From: Candidatus Eremiobacterota bacterium
GTDB taxonomy: Bacteria; Vulcanimicrobiota; Vulcanimicrobiia; Vulcanimicrobiales; Vulcanimicrobiaceae
DNA: 64,000 nucleotides
Assembly: GCA_019235885.1 (NCBI GenBank)
Contig: JAFAKB010000074.1
Span: forward strand, 1 to 64,000
Direction of reading: 5' to 3'
Position 1 is the first letter of the stretch, and every line of letters starts with the position of its first letter. A model generated the notes under the pieces. It was not told where the DNA came from and did no database searches. It was given only the letters and a program-made list of their open reading frames with translations. Shown piece after piece: positions 34,717 through 43,920 of this stretch. The translations under genes were made by a program, and so were the position numbers.

Positions 34717-35463
34717 ATGCAACAGCAACAGCAGCAGCACACGCACGACGTCGCGCGCGCCGAGTTCGTTGACACCGGCGAGGGTCATCGCGCTTACCTG
34801 GCGGTTCCGTCCGGCGCGGGTCCGTTTCCGGGCGTGCTCGTCTTTCAGGAAGCGTTCGGGATCGATCCGTACATGCAAAGCGAGGCCGAGCGTCTCGCGA
34901 AGCACGGTTACGCCGCGATCGCGCCGGACCTCTTCGATGGGCAGACGTACTCGTACGACGACCGCGACAGCATCGGCTCGCGCCTCTCGGCGCTCACCGA
35001 CGAGCTGATGCTCGACCACACCGAACGCGCCGCGACCGTATTGCAAAAGCTGCCAGTGCTGAAGAAGGGTCCGCTCGGCGCGGTGGGGTTCTGCATGGGT
35101 GGCCGGCTCGCGTTTCTCGTCGCTGCCGCGTTCGGCGAGCGGGTCGCCGCGGCGTCGTGCTTCTACGGCGGCTCGATCGGCTCGGAGCAGAAGCGTTTCT
35201 TCGAGCCGCTGCTCCACCGCGTCCCGGATATCAGTGCCGAGCTGCTGCTGCTCTACGGCGCCGACGATCCGTCGATCGAGCCGCGCGAGCACGGCCGGAT
35301 CGCCGAAGCGCTCTCGACCAACAAGAAGCAATTCACGCTGACGGTCTTCGCCGGCGCCGGCCACGGCTTCGCCTCCCGCGACCGCGCGTCGCTCTACAAC
35401 CCGAACGCCGCGGAGCTCGCCTGGAACGAAACGCTCCGGCTCTTCGACCGGACCTTGCGCTAA
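34717..35463 (+). CDS. Dienelactone hydrolase-family protein
   Basis: 248 residues. It starts with a poly-Gln stretch (MQQQQQQH), then the alpha/beta-hydrolase fold: VVFQ-type oxyanion segment VLVFQEAFGIDPYM, nucleophile GFCMGG with Cys126, acid YGADDPS and histidine AGAGHGF. Dienelactone hydrolases open lactones in chlorocatechol and muconate pathways, and relatives hydrolyse other small esters. Its place between hutG and hutI suggests co-expression with histidine breakdown, but no known hut role exists. The glutamine run is likely a slippage-prone CAG/CAA tract. Confidence 0.85.
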   Translation: MQQQQQQHTHDVARAEFVDTGEGHRAYLAVPSGAGPFPGVLVFQEAFGIDPYMQSEAERLAKHGYAAIAPDLFDGQTYSYDDRDSIGSRLSALTDELMLDHTERAATVLQKLPVLKKGPLGAVGFCMGGRLAFLVAAAFGERVAAASCFYGGSIGSEQKRFFEPLLHRVPDISAELLLLYGADDPSIEPREHGRIAEALSTNKKQFTLTVFAGAGHGFASRDRASLYNPNAAELAWNETLRLFDRTLR

Positions 35464-35524
35464 CGCGCGCGCAAGCGCACGACCAGCCAGTCGCGCACCG
35501 TGTCGAGCCGGGGCTCGGATAGCG

Positions 35525-36763
35525 TCAGCCGGAACCGCCGTCGTGGGGCCGGCCGCCGATCACGACGCCGGCGCAGCGGGTCGCACCGAGCCAGTAGCAT
35601 AGCTCGGCCGGCGACCCGACGTCCCAGAGCGCGAGATCGCAGCGCGCGCCGGCGCGCAGTTCGCCGCGATCTCCCAGCCCCAGCGCGCGCGCCGCGTTGC
35701 GGGTCGTGCCGGCGAGCGATTCTTCGGGCGTGAGGCCGAACAGCACGCACGCCATGTTCATCACCGTCGGCAGCGTGAGGACCGGCGAAGTTCCCGGGTT
35801 GCAGTCGGTCGCGAGCGCGATCGGGACGCCGTGCGCGCGCAGCGCCGCGAGCGGCGGCTTCACCGTCTCGCGAAGATAGTAGTACGCGCCGGGCAGCAGC
35901 ACGGCGGCTGTTCCCGCGCGCGCGAGCGCCGCGATCCCGTCCTCGCTGGTGTGCTCGATATGGTCCGCCGACAGCGCGCCGTACCGCGCGGCGAGCGCCG
36001 CCGCGCCGGTGTCGGCGATCTGATCGGCGTGCAGTTTCACCGCGAAACCGAGCCGTTTCGCCGCCTCGAGCACGCGCGCGGTCTCTTCGGGCGTGAAGGC
36101 GATCGTATCGCAGAACACGTCGACCGCGTCGGCAAGCCCATCGCGCGCGACGAGCGGCAGCATCACCTCGCACACGAAACCAAGGTACTCTTCGCGCCGC
36201 TCCGCGTACTCCGGCGGGACGACGTGCGCGCCCAGGTACGTCGCGCGCACGGTGATTCCGAGCTCGCGGCCGAGCCGGCGCGCGACGCGCAGCAGCCGCA
36301 GCTCGGTCTCGAGGTCGAGCCCATACCCCGACTTGATCTCCACCGTCGTCGTGCCGTTCACGATCATCGTGCGCGCGCGTTGCGCGGCGTCCCGAAACAG
36401 CGTCTTTTCGTCGGTCGCGCGCGTCATGGCGACGGTGTGCGCGATCCCGCTCCCGCCGCTCGCCGCCGCGGCGTAGCTCTGCCCGGCGACGCGGCGCTCG
36501 AAATCGCCGACGCGCTCGCCGCCGAAAACGAGGTGCGTGTGAGGATCGATCAGCCCCGGGGTGATCCAGCGGCCGCCAGCGTCGATCACGCGCTCGGCGA
36601 GCCGCGCAGGCGCGCCGGGCAGCTCCGCGCTCGGCCCGATCCACGCGATGACGCCGTCGCGCGCCGCAACCGCGCCGTGCTCGATCGCCCCGTACGGCGC
36701 GCCGCCCGGAACCATCGTCGCGAGCCGCGCACCGACCCACAGCGTCTCCCACCGTTCGCTCAT
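35525..36763 (-). CDS. hutI: Imidazolonepropionase
   Basis: 412 residues from ATG at 36763. It is a metal-dependent amidohydrolase with GLIDPHTHLVFGGERVGDF (first metal site), KLHADQIADTGAAALAARYGALSADHIEHTSEDG (later histidines) and ATDCNPGTSPVLTLP (catalytic Asp). EIKSGYGLDLETELRLLRV is a HutI hallmark. It opens the imidazolone ring to formiminoglutamate. The gene points opposite to hutU, hutH and hutG, and is divergent from hutF 57 bases away, so the pathway uses two transcripts. Confidence 0.95.
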   Translation of the reverse strand: MSERWETLWVGARLATMVPGGAPYGAIEHGAVAARDGVIAWIGPSAELPGAPARLAERVIDAGGRWITPGLIDPHTHLVFGGERVGDFERRVAGQSYAAAASGGSGIAHTVAMTRATDEKTLFRDAAQRARTMIVNGTTTVEIKSGYGLDLETELRLLRVARRLGRELGITVRATYLGAHVVPPEYAERREEYLGFVCEVMLPLVARDGLADAVDVFCDTIAFTPEETARVLEAAKRLGFAVKLHADQIADTGAAALAARYGALSADHIEHTSEDGIAALARAGTAAVLLPGAYYYLRETVKPPLAALRAHGVPIALATDCNPGTSPVLTLPTVMNMACVLFGLTPEESLAGTTRNAARALGLGDRGELRAGARCDLALWDVGSPAELCYWLGATRCAGVVIGGRPHDGGSG

Positions 36764-36820
36764 CCGTTCGCGTAGTACGGCGAAGCGGAACGGTTCCCGC
36801 TTGCGCGAAGCCGAGCGCCG

Positions 36821-38131
36821 ATGCGGCTGTTCGCGCGCGAAGCGTTTCTCCCGACCGGCTGGGCCCCCGACGTCACGCTCGACATCGCGCCCGACGGAAC
36901 GATCCTCGCCGTGCAGGCCGGCACGGCGCCGCGCGACGCGGAGATCGCCGGCGGCCCGGTTCTGCCCGGAATGCCCAACCTGCACTCGCACGCGTTCCAG
37001 CGCGCGATGGCCGGGAGCGCCGAGCGCAGCGCGACCGCGGACGACGATTTCTGGTCGTGGCGGGAAGCGATGTACGCGCTCGCGGCGCGGCTCGAGCCGG
37101 ACGAGCTGCGCGCGATCGCGCGCGAGGTCTACTGCGCGATGCTGGCCGCGGGCTACACGGCGGTCGCGGAGTTTCATTACCTGCACCGCGATCCGCGCGG
37201 CGCGTGGTATGCCGACAAAGCCGCGACCTCGCGCGCGCTGATCGAAGCGGCGCGCGACGCCGGAATCGCGATCTGCCTGCTCCCCGCGCTCTACGCGCAC
37301 TCCGACGCCGGCGGAAAACCGCTGCACGAGCGCCAGCAGCGCTTCGCCACCACGCCGGACGACATACTTCAGATCGCCGCTGCGCTGCGAAAAGACTACG
37401 CGAACGACGACGACGTCACGATCGGAATCTGCGCGCACTCGCTGCGTGCCGTCACGCCGGAGGAATTGCGCGCGCTGCTCGACGGCTCGCCGCGCGACGT
37501 CCCGGTCCATGTGCACGCCGCCGAACAGACGCGTGAGGTCGACGCGGTGCGCGCCGCGCTCGGCGCGCGCCCGGTGGAGTGGCTGCTCGCCAACCACGAC
37601 GTCGACGCGCGCTGGTGCCTCGTGCACGCCACGCAGGTCGACGAACGCGAGCGCGACGCGCTGGCACGCAGCGGCGCCGTGGCCGGACTCTGTCCGACGA
37701 CCGAGGCGAACCTCGGCGACGGGCTCTTTCCGCTCGCGCCGTATCTCGCCGCGGACGGCGCATTCGGGATCGGCTCCGACAGCAACGTCTCCCTCTCGCC
37801 CGCCGAGGAGCTGCGCTGGCTGGAGTACGGCCAGCGGCTCGCGCTGCGCCGCCGCGTCGTCGCGGCCGTCGCAGCAGGGACGTCCTGCGGGGAGACGCTC
37901 TATGCGGGCGCCGCGCGCGGCGGCGCGCGCGCCTGCGGCTTGAACGCGGGCGCGCTCGAAGCCGGCTGCCGCGCCGACCTGATCGTCCTCGACGCGCGCG
38001 CCGAAGCGTTCGCCTCCGCGCCGCCGGGCGAGCTGCTCGACCGCTACGTCTTCGCGTGCGACCGGGCCGCGCCGCGCGACGTGATGGTGCGCGGGCGCTG
38101 GCGCGTGCGCGACGGGAATTTGACACGCTGA
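36821..38131 (+). CDS. hutF: Formimidoylglutamate deiminase
   Basis: 436 residues. An amidohydrolase with GMPNLHSHAFQRAMAG (metal site), CLVHATQV, VHVHAAEQTREV and GSDSNVSLSPAEELRWLEY near the end, all conserved in HutF. It converts formiminoglutamate to formylglutamate and ammonia. Its presence, with hutG, shows that the window uses the five-step formylglutamate route rather than the four-step route that releases formamide. Divergent from hutI. Confidence 0.93.
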   Translation: MRLFAREAFLPTGWAPDVTLDIAPDGTILAVQAGTAPRDAEIAGGPVLPGMPNLHSHAFQRAMAGSAERSATADDDFWSWREAMYALAARLEPDELRAIAREVYCAMLAAGYTAVAEFHYLHRDPRGAWYADKAATSRALIEAARDAGIAICLLPALYAHSDAGGKPLHERQQRFATTPDDILQIAAALRKDYANDDDVTIGICAHSLRAVTPEELRALLDGSPRDVPVHVHAAEQTREVDAVRAALGARPVEWLLANHDVDARWCLVHATQVDERERDALARSGAVAGLCPTTEANLGDGLFPLAPYLAADGAFGIGSDSNVSLSPAEELRWLEYGQRLALRRRVVAAVAAGTSCGETLYAGAARGGARACGLNAGALEAGCRADLIVLDARAEAFASAPPGELLDRYVFACDRAAPRDVMVRGRWRVRDGNLTR

Positions 38132-38196
38132 GCGGCGCCGAGCGAGGAGCGAGCGCCGCCGCCCGACAACGTCGCCGCAAAGGAGCGGCACCGCGC

Positions 38197-38838
38197 ATGG
38201 CGACCATCGAGTTCACCCAGAACTACAGCGACCTTTCGACCGACCAGGGCTTTCAGTTCAAGTTCTTCTGCGACCGCTGCGGCAACGGCTACATGTCGAG
38301 CTTCCAGTCGAACCCGCTGGGGATGGCCGGCGGTTTGCTGCGCGCGGCGGGCGGGCTGTTCGGCGGCATGCTCGGGAACGCCGGCAACAGCGCCTACGAG
38401 GTGCAGCGCGCGGTCGGCGGACCGCAGCACGACGCGGCGCTGAAGAGCGCGGTCGAGGAGATCAAGCCGCTTTTTCACCAGTGCAAACGCTGCGGGACGT
38501 GGGTGTGCGGCGAGGTCTGCTGGAACGCTGACCGCAGCCTGTGCAAGCAGTGCGCGCCGATCCTGCAAGAAGAGCTGGCCGCGGCGCAAGCCAGCGTCGC
38601 GCGCGACCAGGTGTACGAGCGCGCGCAGTCCGTCGACCAGACGCACGGGATCGACGTCGCGGCGACGGCGTCGTCGGCACCGGTGTGCGCGGCGTGCGGC
38701 GCGCCCGCCAGCGGCGGGAAGTTCTGCGCCGAATGCGGCGCGCCGCTCGGCAAGACGACGTGCGCGAAATGCCACGCCGAGCTCGCCCCGAACGCGAAGT
38801 TCTGCGGCGAGTGCGGGACGCGAACCGGTACCAGCTGA
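38197..38838 (+). CDS. Double zinc-ribbon protein
   Basis: 213 residues with AGGAG eleven bases upstream. There are four zinc-ribbon-like Cys pairs: CDRCG near residue 25, CKRCG...CKQC in the middle, and two C-terminal CxxC repeats (CAACGAPAS...CAECG, then CAKCHAEL...CGECG). A Gly-rich segment (GGLLRAAGGLFGGML) in between resembles a membrane-contacting or flexible loop. It has a negligible N-terminal signal. Such proteins commonly adapt other proteins or bind nucleic acid. Function cannot be fixed. Confidence 0.7.
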   Translation: MATIEFTQNYSDLSTDQGFQFKFFCDRCGNGYMSSFQSNPLGMAGGLLRAAGGLFGGMLGNAGNSAYEVQRAVGGPQHDAALKSAVEEIKPLFHQCKRCGTWVCGEVCWNADRSLCKQCAPILQEELAAAQASVARDQVYERAQSVDQTHGIDVAATASSAPVCAACGAPASGGKFCAECGAPLGKTTCAKCHAELAPNAKFCGECGTRTGTS

Positions 38839-38938
38839 TGTACCTTCCGGACAGGTTCGAGTAGTCTAGCCCGCCGACGAGGTAACGCTAGCGAGTTCGG
38901 GCAATACCGAGGTCCGTGAGCTCGCTTACGCTTCTCGG

Positions 38939-40519
38939 GTGGAAGCTGCGTTGAGCGCCCTCGGGCCCCGGCCCACCGGGCGCCGCGCAGGCGCACGGAC
39001 GGTGCTGCGCGACGCGCGCGAAGCAGCGTCCGCAGGTGATTGGGAGCGCGTCGTCGCGCTGCTCGAGGGCGCCGAGCTGGAAGAGCGCGGCGAGCGCGTC
39101 GAAGCCGCGTTCTGGCTGGCGCGCGCGGCGCTGCGCGGCGGATCGCCCGCGCGCGCGCTGGTCGCGCTCGACGACGTCGCCGATCTGCCGGAAGGGACCG
39201 AGGAGCGGGTCACGGCGGCGGCGCTGCGCGGCACCGCGCTGGTGCGGCTCGGCCAAAGCGACGAGGGCGTCGCGCTGCTCGAGCGCGCCGTCGGCGACGC
39301 CGCGCTCGTCGACGGCCCGGCGCGCGCCGAGGCCGGCTACGACCTCGCGCTGGCGTACTTCGGGCTGGGCCGGCTCGACGACGCCGAGAGCACGCTCGAC
39401 GCTCACACCGATCCGGCGGCGGGAATCACCTACGCGCGCGCGCTCGAGCTCTACGGCTGGATCGAAGTTCGCCGCGACCGCTATCCGATCGCCTCGCGCC
39501 ACTTCCTCGACGCGCTCGACGTGCTGCGCACCTCGCCCGAGCGCGACGCGCCGATGTCCGCGGCGCTGCTCTACGCGATGACGACGATCGCGCTCGACAC
39601 GCTCGACCTCAAGCTGTTCGCGCGCGTCCGCGGGGACGTCGAGGCGCTGCTGAGCGCGCCGGCGCTGCAGACGCGCTCGTTCGCGATCCGCCAGAACCGC
39701 GCGTTCGTCGAGCTGCTCGACGGCAACGCCGCCGAAGCGTGGCGGATCGCCGACGAGACGCTGGCGGAATCCTTGCCGGGCGCGCAGCGCGTCGCCGCGC
39801 TCGTCACCGCGGCGCGCATCGCGCGCGCGGCGGGCGACGCGTTCACGCCGGAGCAGCTCGGGCGCAAAGCGGGGGCGATCGCGCTCGACGTCGACTGGGG
39901 CGCGACCGGCGCCGACGAGCGCGCCGCGCTGCCGTCCGCGGTCCGCGAGGCCGCCGAGTTCGACCCGGTGCTGGCGGAACGGCTGCTCGCGCTCGCCGAG
40001 GCGCTCCCGCCGCCGCGCGTCCCGGTCGAAGCGCTCGAGGGCGTGCGGCGGCTCGACGCGCTCGAAGATCTCGCCCGCGCGGCGCTCGCCCGCGCGCACG
40101 GCGAGACCGCGAAGGCGACGGCGCGGCTGCGCGCGGCCGCGGCCGCCTTCAACGCGCGCGGGCTGCGCTTCGACGAAGCGATCGCGCTGCTGGGACTGAT
40201 CGAGATCGTCTCGACCGACGAAGCGCTGCAGCGCGCCGACGAGCTGACGCGGGTCGTCCCGCGCTCGTGGCTGCGCCGGCGCTTCGCCGCGCTCGCCGAG
40301 CGCGCGCGCGGCGTCGAGCAGCTCAGCACGGCCGAGCACCGGGTGATGCTCGCGATCTGCGAAGGCCGCTCGACCGCCGAGATCGCGGCCCGCTTCGGCC
40401 GCAGCAAGAACACGATCCGCAACCAGACCCGCCGCGTTTACGAGGTGATGGCGGTGCGGACGCGCTCGGCGCTGGTCGCCAAGTGCGCCGCGCTGGGGAT
40501 CGTCCCCGGAACGTCGTGA
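38939..40519 (+). CDS. TPR-like protein with C-terminal LuxR-type helix-turn-helix
   Basis: 526 residues from GTG. Residues about 20-440 are alpha-helical, tetratricopeptide-like repeats (such as ARAEAGYDLALAYFGLGRLDDAESTL). The last 60 residues carry a LuxR-type DNA-binding domain: LSTAEHRVMLAICEGRSTAE, then IAARFGRSKNTIRNQTRRVYEVM. There is no P-loop, so it is a shortened MalT-like regulator lacking an ATPase module. The repeats may sense a peptide or partner protein. The gene stands alone. Confidence 0.8.
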   Translation: MEAALSALGPRPTGRRAGARTVLRDAREAASAGDWERVVALLEGAELEERGERVEAAFWLARAALRGGSPARALVALDDVADLPEGTEERVTAAALRGTALVRLGQSDEGVALLERAVGDAALVDGPARAEAGYDLALAYFGLGRLDDAESTLDAHTDPAAGITYARALELYGWIEVRRDRYPIASRHFLDALDVLRTSPERDAPMSAALLYAMTTIALDTLDLKLFARVRGDVEALLSAPALQTRSFAIRQNRAFVELLDGNAAEAWRIADETLAESLPGAQRVAALVTAARIARAAGDAFTPEQLGRKAGAIALDVDWGATGADERAALPSAVREAAEFDPVLAERLLALAEALPPPRVPVEALEGVRRLDALEDLARAALARAHGETAKATARLRAAAAAFNARGLRFDEAIALLGLIEIVSTDEALQRADELTRVVPRSWLRRRFAALAERARGVEQLSTAEHRVMLAICEGRSTAEIAARFGRSKNTIRNQTRRVYEVMAVRTRSALVAKCAALGIVPGTS

Positions 40520-40552
40520 GCCGGCTCAACGGACCCACGCGCTGGTTCAAAA

Positions 40553-40583
40553 ATACTACTGTATAGGTCGCCTGCGATAGTAT
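40553..40583. promoter_or_regulatory. AT-rich dyad before the L,D-transpeptidase-like gene
   Basis: ATACTA (40553-40558) and TAGTAT (40578-40583) form an inverted repeat with a 19-base spacer in an unusually AT-rich patch. TATGAT at 40581-40586 could serve as a -10 element. It lies between the LuxR-type gene and the pseudoenzyme gene at 40630. Function inferred only from position. Confidence 0.3.
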
Positions 40584-40629
40584 GATATAGAGGTGGGCGC
40601 GAGGCCGCCTGGCCAACGTCAGCCCTCGT

Positions 40630-41223
40630 GTGGTACTCCGGGACCGGCCTGGGCTCGTGATTCACGTCGTTGCCGAGCGCCGTTTGGGGCGGCTCGCGGT
40701 GTACGGTCCAGACGGGCACCTGTGGCATCTCGCCGACGCGAGCGGCGAAGCGCGGGGCGCCGGAATGCGCGCTCCGTACGGGCCGGGTAATCCGATCGCG
40801 CCGGGTCACTACCGGCTGCTGGGCCAGGTCGAGCACGATCCGCCGACCGCCGAGGACGGCCCGGGCGCGATCGACGTCGGCGATCTCGACAACACGACGC
40901 GGCGCCGGCTGATCGACGCCAGCCGCGCGCGGGTGCGCGGCGATGCGCTCGAGATCGCTTCGCTCACCGGACGGGCCGGCGGGCTCGCGGAATACGGTCG
41001 CACCGCGATCGTGATCCGCGGCGGCGGCACGATCCTGGCGCACCTCACCCCGCCCGAGGATCCGCTCGCGCCCTACCAGCGGCTGACGCGCAGCGACGGC
41101 GGACTCCGCCTGCACAACGCGGACCTCGCGCGGCTGCTGATCATCCTCAAGCCGGCGTTCAAGGACGAGACGACGATCGTCTTGACGGTGCTCGGCGAGC
41201 CGCCGCGCACCTCGCTGCACTAG
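40630..41223 (+). CDS. L,D-transpeptidase (YkuD)-like protein lacking catalytic residues
   Basis: 197 residues from GTG. The motif GPGNPIAPGHYRLLG and the later LTRSDGGLRLHNADLARL match the YkuD fold, whose signature is S-H-G-C-x-R. Here the motif is S155-D156-G157-G158-L159-R160, so His and the nucleophilic Cys are replaced, and the earlier conserved His appears as Arg (IVIRGGG). The fold is probably retained but without transpeptidase activity. No signal peptide is seen. The assignment to YkuD is by motif alignment by eye. An alternative is an unrelated hypothetical protein. Confidence 0.5.
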   Translation: MVLRDRPGLVIHVVAERRLGRLAVYGPDGHLWHLADASGEARGAGMRAPYGPGNPIAPGHYRLLGQVEHDPPTAEDGPGAIDVGDLDNTTRRRLIDASRARVRGDALEIASLTGRAGGLAEYGRTAIVIRGGGTILAHLTPPEDPLAPYQRLTRSDGGLRLHNADLARLLIILKPAFKDETTIVLTVLGEPPRTSLH

Positions 41224-41852
41224 GCGCCCGCGAGCGCTTCGGCGAGCACGAGATCTTCGATCGCCAGGCCGACCGATTTGAAGATCGTCACGTCGCTCGG
41301 GGCACGGCGAACCTGCGCGCCGTTCACCAGCTCGATGCCGAGCTCGCGCGTTTTCGCGAGCACGGGTCCTTCGCGGCCCGGGACGCGCGCGATCGCGTAG
41401 ACGCACGCGACCTCGACGAGCGCGGCGATCGCCTCGACGTGTGCGAGCGCTTGCGGGCCGGTGCCGAAGACGACGACCCTCGCCGGCGCGTTGCGGTCGG
41501 CGACCAAATACTTCGTTGCGAGCGCAGAGACGGCGGCGGTCCGGACGCACGTCAGCGCCGCGGCGTCGAGCACCGCGAGCGGCGCCAGCGTCTCGCGCGC
41601 GAGCAGCACGTACGCGCCTTGCACGCGCGGCACACCGGCCGCGGCCGGCAGCGCGTTCACCGTGACAAGCTTCACCCCAGCGGTCCCGCTCGCGGACTGC
41701 GCCGGCATCATCAGCAGCGTCCCGCCCGCGAGCGCGACGTGCGCGCGCGGGACGAGCGGCGGCAGCGGGGCCCGAAACGCGCGCTCGAGGATCTCGACCG
41801 CCCGCCGCGGCGGCAGCGCCCGCGCGACGTCGCCGGCCGAAAAGGTGCGCAC
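41220..41852 (-). CDS. Ornithine cyclodeaminase/mu-crystallin-family protein with internal deletion
   Basis: 210 residues from GTG, against about 310-330 for the family. The N-terminal dimerisation part is normal: [41 protein letters not shown] and the Rossmann motif [17 protein letters not shown]. Soon after, near residue 170, the sequence jumps to [20 protein letters not shown], which is normally the C-terminal end. About 100 residues of the NAD-binding domain are missing in frame. The protein may be non-functional or reduced to a binding role. It is divergent from the chemoreceptor-like gene, 49 bases apart. Confidence 0.7.
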   Translation of the reverse strand: MRTFSAGDVARALPPRRAVEILERAFRAPLPPLVPRAHVALAGGTLLMMPAQSASGTAGVKLVTVNALPAAAGVPRVQGAYVLLARETLAPLAVLDAAALTCVRTAAVSALATKYLVADRNAPARVVVFGTGPQALAHVEAIAALVEVACVYAIARVPGREGPVLAKTRELGIELVNGAQVRRAPSDVTIFKSVGLAIEDLVLAEALAGA

Positions 41853-41901
41853 GGCGCCGGGTTTCGACGGGTTGCCCGCCGATCCGTCGAATCGTGCCCC
41901 G

Positions 41902-43704
41902 ATGGAGTCTGACGAGCTCGCGGCTTTGGCCCGGCAGATGTCCGCGGCGATCGAGCACCTTCACGCGATGACCCAGCAAATCGCCGGCAACGCGCGCACG
42001 CAAGCGGCCTCGCTGCGCGAGGTCGTCGAGACCACGCGCTCGGCATCGCGCGAGCTCGCCGGGACGCTCGAGGTCGTGCACGCGGTGCGCGGCGAGGTCG
42101 GCGGCGCGACCGACGCGGTCGGCGTCGCCTCGCAGCAGATCGCACAGCTGGCGCACGCCGTCGACCGGCTCGCGGCGCAAAGCCGCGCCGGCGCCGGCGC
42201 GATCGAGCAATTGCTCGCGGTGAGCGCGCGGATCGGCGCGGCGGTCTCGTTCATCGAGGAGGTCTCGCAGCAGACGAACCTGCTCGCGCTCAACGCGTCG
42301 ATCGAAGCGGCGCGCGCGGGCGTGCACGGCCGCGGCTTCGCCGTCGTCGCAGGCGAGATTCGCAAGCTCGCCGACTCGACGCGCGCGGCGACGACCGAGA
42401 TGAACGCGCTGCTGCGCGAGATCGAGGCGAAGGCCCGCGACGCGCAAGAGATCGCCGGCGGCACCGAAGAAGCGGCGCGGCTCGGCGCCGACGCATCGGC
42501 GGTTGCCGAGCACGCGCTGGCGTCGATCTCGAGCGCGGTCGGAAGCGTCGCGGCGTCGTTCGAGCGGGTCGACCGCACGATCGCCGCGCAGGCCACGAGC
42601 ACCGAAGAGCTGGAACGCGCCTCGCAAGGCGTGCTCGACATCTCACGCGCGCACCATACCGCCGCGGCCGAGTCGCGGCTGTCGGTGAACGCGCTCGCGC
42701 ACCACGTGAAGCGGCTGGCGACCGGCGTCGAAGCCGCGGCGCTCGTGCGCCGGCGCAACGTGCTGCGCGTCGCGACGATCCTCGGCGACTCGCCCTCGGC
42801 CGCGGCATGGAAGCAGTTTCAGACGCTCGTCCGCGAGCGGACCGGCGGGCTCGTCTCGGTCGAGCTGGACATCCCGTACACCGGCAAAGGCCGCGGCGAG
42901 GTGAACGTCTTCGACGATCTGCTGGCGGGCGAGCTCGCGCTGGCCTCGGCGTCGTGCTCGGTCTCCGGCAACGTGATCCCGGCCGCGCAACTGCTCGAGC
43001 TGCCGTTCTTGTTCGATTCGCCCGGGCACGCGTTCGCGGTGCTCGACTCGCCGGCCGGTCAAGAGGTGCTCGGCGAAGCGGCCGCCGTCGGTTTGCTCGC
43101 GTACGGCTACCTCGAGAACGGGATGCGGCACCTGACCTCGTCGGTCGCGCCGGTCCGCTCGCCCGACGATCTGCGCGGGCTGCGCTTGCGCGTGATGGAA
43201 GCGCCGATCTATCTCTACCTGGCCGATGCGTTCGGCGCGATCGCGGTGACCGTGCCGTACTTCAAGCTGCCGGAAGCGCTGCGCGAGGGCGAAGCGCAGG
43301 CGCAGGAAAACCCGCTCGTCAACATTCGCAGCCTCGATCTGCCGCGCGTGCAGCGCTATCTCACGCTGAGCGCGCACACCTACACGCCGCAGATCGTCTT
43401 CGGCAACCCGCTCGCGATGGAAGCGCTCGGCGAGCACCGCGCCGGCGTCGAAGGCGCGCTGCGCGAGGCGATGGCGTGGCACCGCGAGCGGGCGCGCGAG
43501 ATGGAGCGCGAGGCGCTGGCCTGGCTGCGCACGCGCATCGAGATCGTCGAATTGGACGCGCGCGAGCGCGCGGCGTTCCGCGCCGCGGCCGCGCCGGTCG
43601 ACGCGCACCTCGAGCGGCTGGTCGGCGGCGGCCGCTGCGCGAAGCTGCGCAACGCCGCGGCGGCGGTGCGCACCGGCCGCGGCATGTCGGCGCTGCGCGC
43701 GTAG
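41902..43704 (+). CDS. Soluble methyl-accepting chemotaxis signalling domain fused to a TRAP-type DctP binding domain
   Basis: 600 residues from ATG. Residues 1-270 are a coiled-coil MCP signalling domain: the highly conserved tip is [20 protein letters not shown] at about 118-137, followed by [22 protein letters not shown]. Residues about 286-575 are a DctP-type periplasmic-binding domain: [13 protein letters not shown] at the start, [12 protein letters not shown] with the ligand arginine, then [13 protein letters not shown]. No signal peptide, transmembrane helix or HAMP segment is seen, so the whole protein should be cytoplasmic. It should bind an organic acid and signal through CheA/CheW, encoded elsewhere. 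The order MCP then DctP, inside the cell, is unusual. Confidence 0.85.
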   Translation: MESDELAALARQMSAAIEHLHAMTQQIAGNARTQAASLREVVETTRSASRELAGTLEVVHAVRGEVGGATDAVGVASQQIAQLAHAVDRLAAQSRAGAGAIEQLLAVSARIGAAVSFIEEVSQQTNLLALNASIEAARAGVHGRGFAVVAGEIRKLADSTRAATTEMNALLREIEAKARDAQEIAGGTEEAARLGADASAVAEHALASISSAVGSVAASFERVDRTIAAQATSTEELERASQGVLDISRAHHTAAAESRLSVNALAHHVKRLATGVEAAALVRRRNVLRVATILGDSPSAAAWKQFQTLVRERTGGLVSVELDIPYTGKGRGEVNVFDDLLAGELALASASCSVSGNVIPAAQLLELPFLFDSPGHAFAVLDSPAGQEVLGEAAAVGLLAYGYLENGMRHLTSSVAPVRSPDDLRGLRLRVMEAPIYLYLADAFGAIAVTVPYFKLPEALREGEAQAQENPLVNIRSLDLPRVQRYLTLSAHTYTPQIVFGNPLAMEALGEHRAGVEGALREAMAWHRERAREMEREALAWLRTRIEIVELDARERAAFRAAAAPVDAHLERLVGGGRCAKLRNAAAAVRTGRGMSALRA

Positions 43705-43719
43705 CGAACGCGCCGCAGC

Positions 43720-43920
43720 GTGACGGATCAGGATCAGCGCGGCGTGACCGATCAGGACGAGCGCCGCGCGAGCGAGCGCGAAGACCGGCGCCGCGGCGAA
43801 CGCCGGCGCTCGCAGCTCAGCATCTTCGCCGAACGCCGGCTCGGCGAGCGTCGCCGCATCCAGCGCCGGCTGGTCGACGTCTTCCGCAGTTTCTTGGGGC
43901 TCCCGCCGCTCGAGCGATGA
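43720..43920 (+). CDS. Small Arg-rich protein
   Basis: 66 residues from GTG, 15 bases after the chemoreceptor stop. Its TGA overlaps the ATG of the next gene by four bases, which supports real translation. About a third of the residues are arginine; two repeats of the RRxGERRRxQ type are visible with a short hydrophobic end (VDVFRSFLGLPPLER). A basic helical peptide of this kind could bind nucleic acid or an acidic partner. No homology is recognised. Confidence 0.45.
   Translation: MTDQDQRGVTDQDERRASEREDRRRGERRRSQLSIFAERRLGERRRIQRRLVDVFRSFLGLPPLER

Noticed and set aside
35525-38191. An 888-residue open frame on the minus strand covering hutF antisense and continuing into hutI
   Set aside because: Only the hutI part has recognisable motifs. 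The upstream section is the antisense shadow of hutF and is Arg-rich, as expected from GC-rich DNA.
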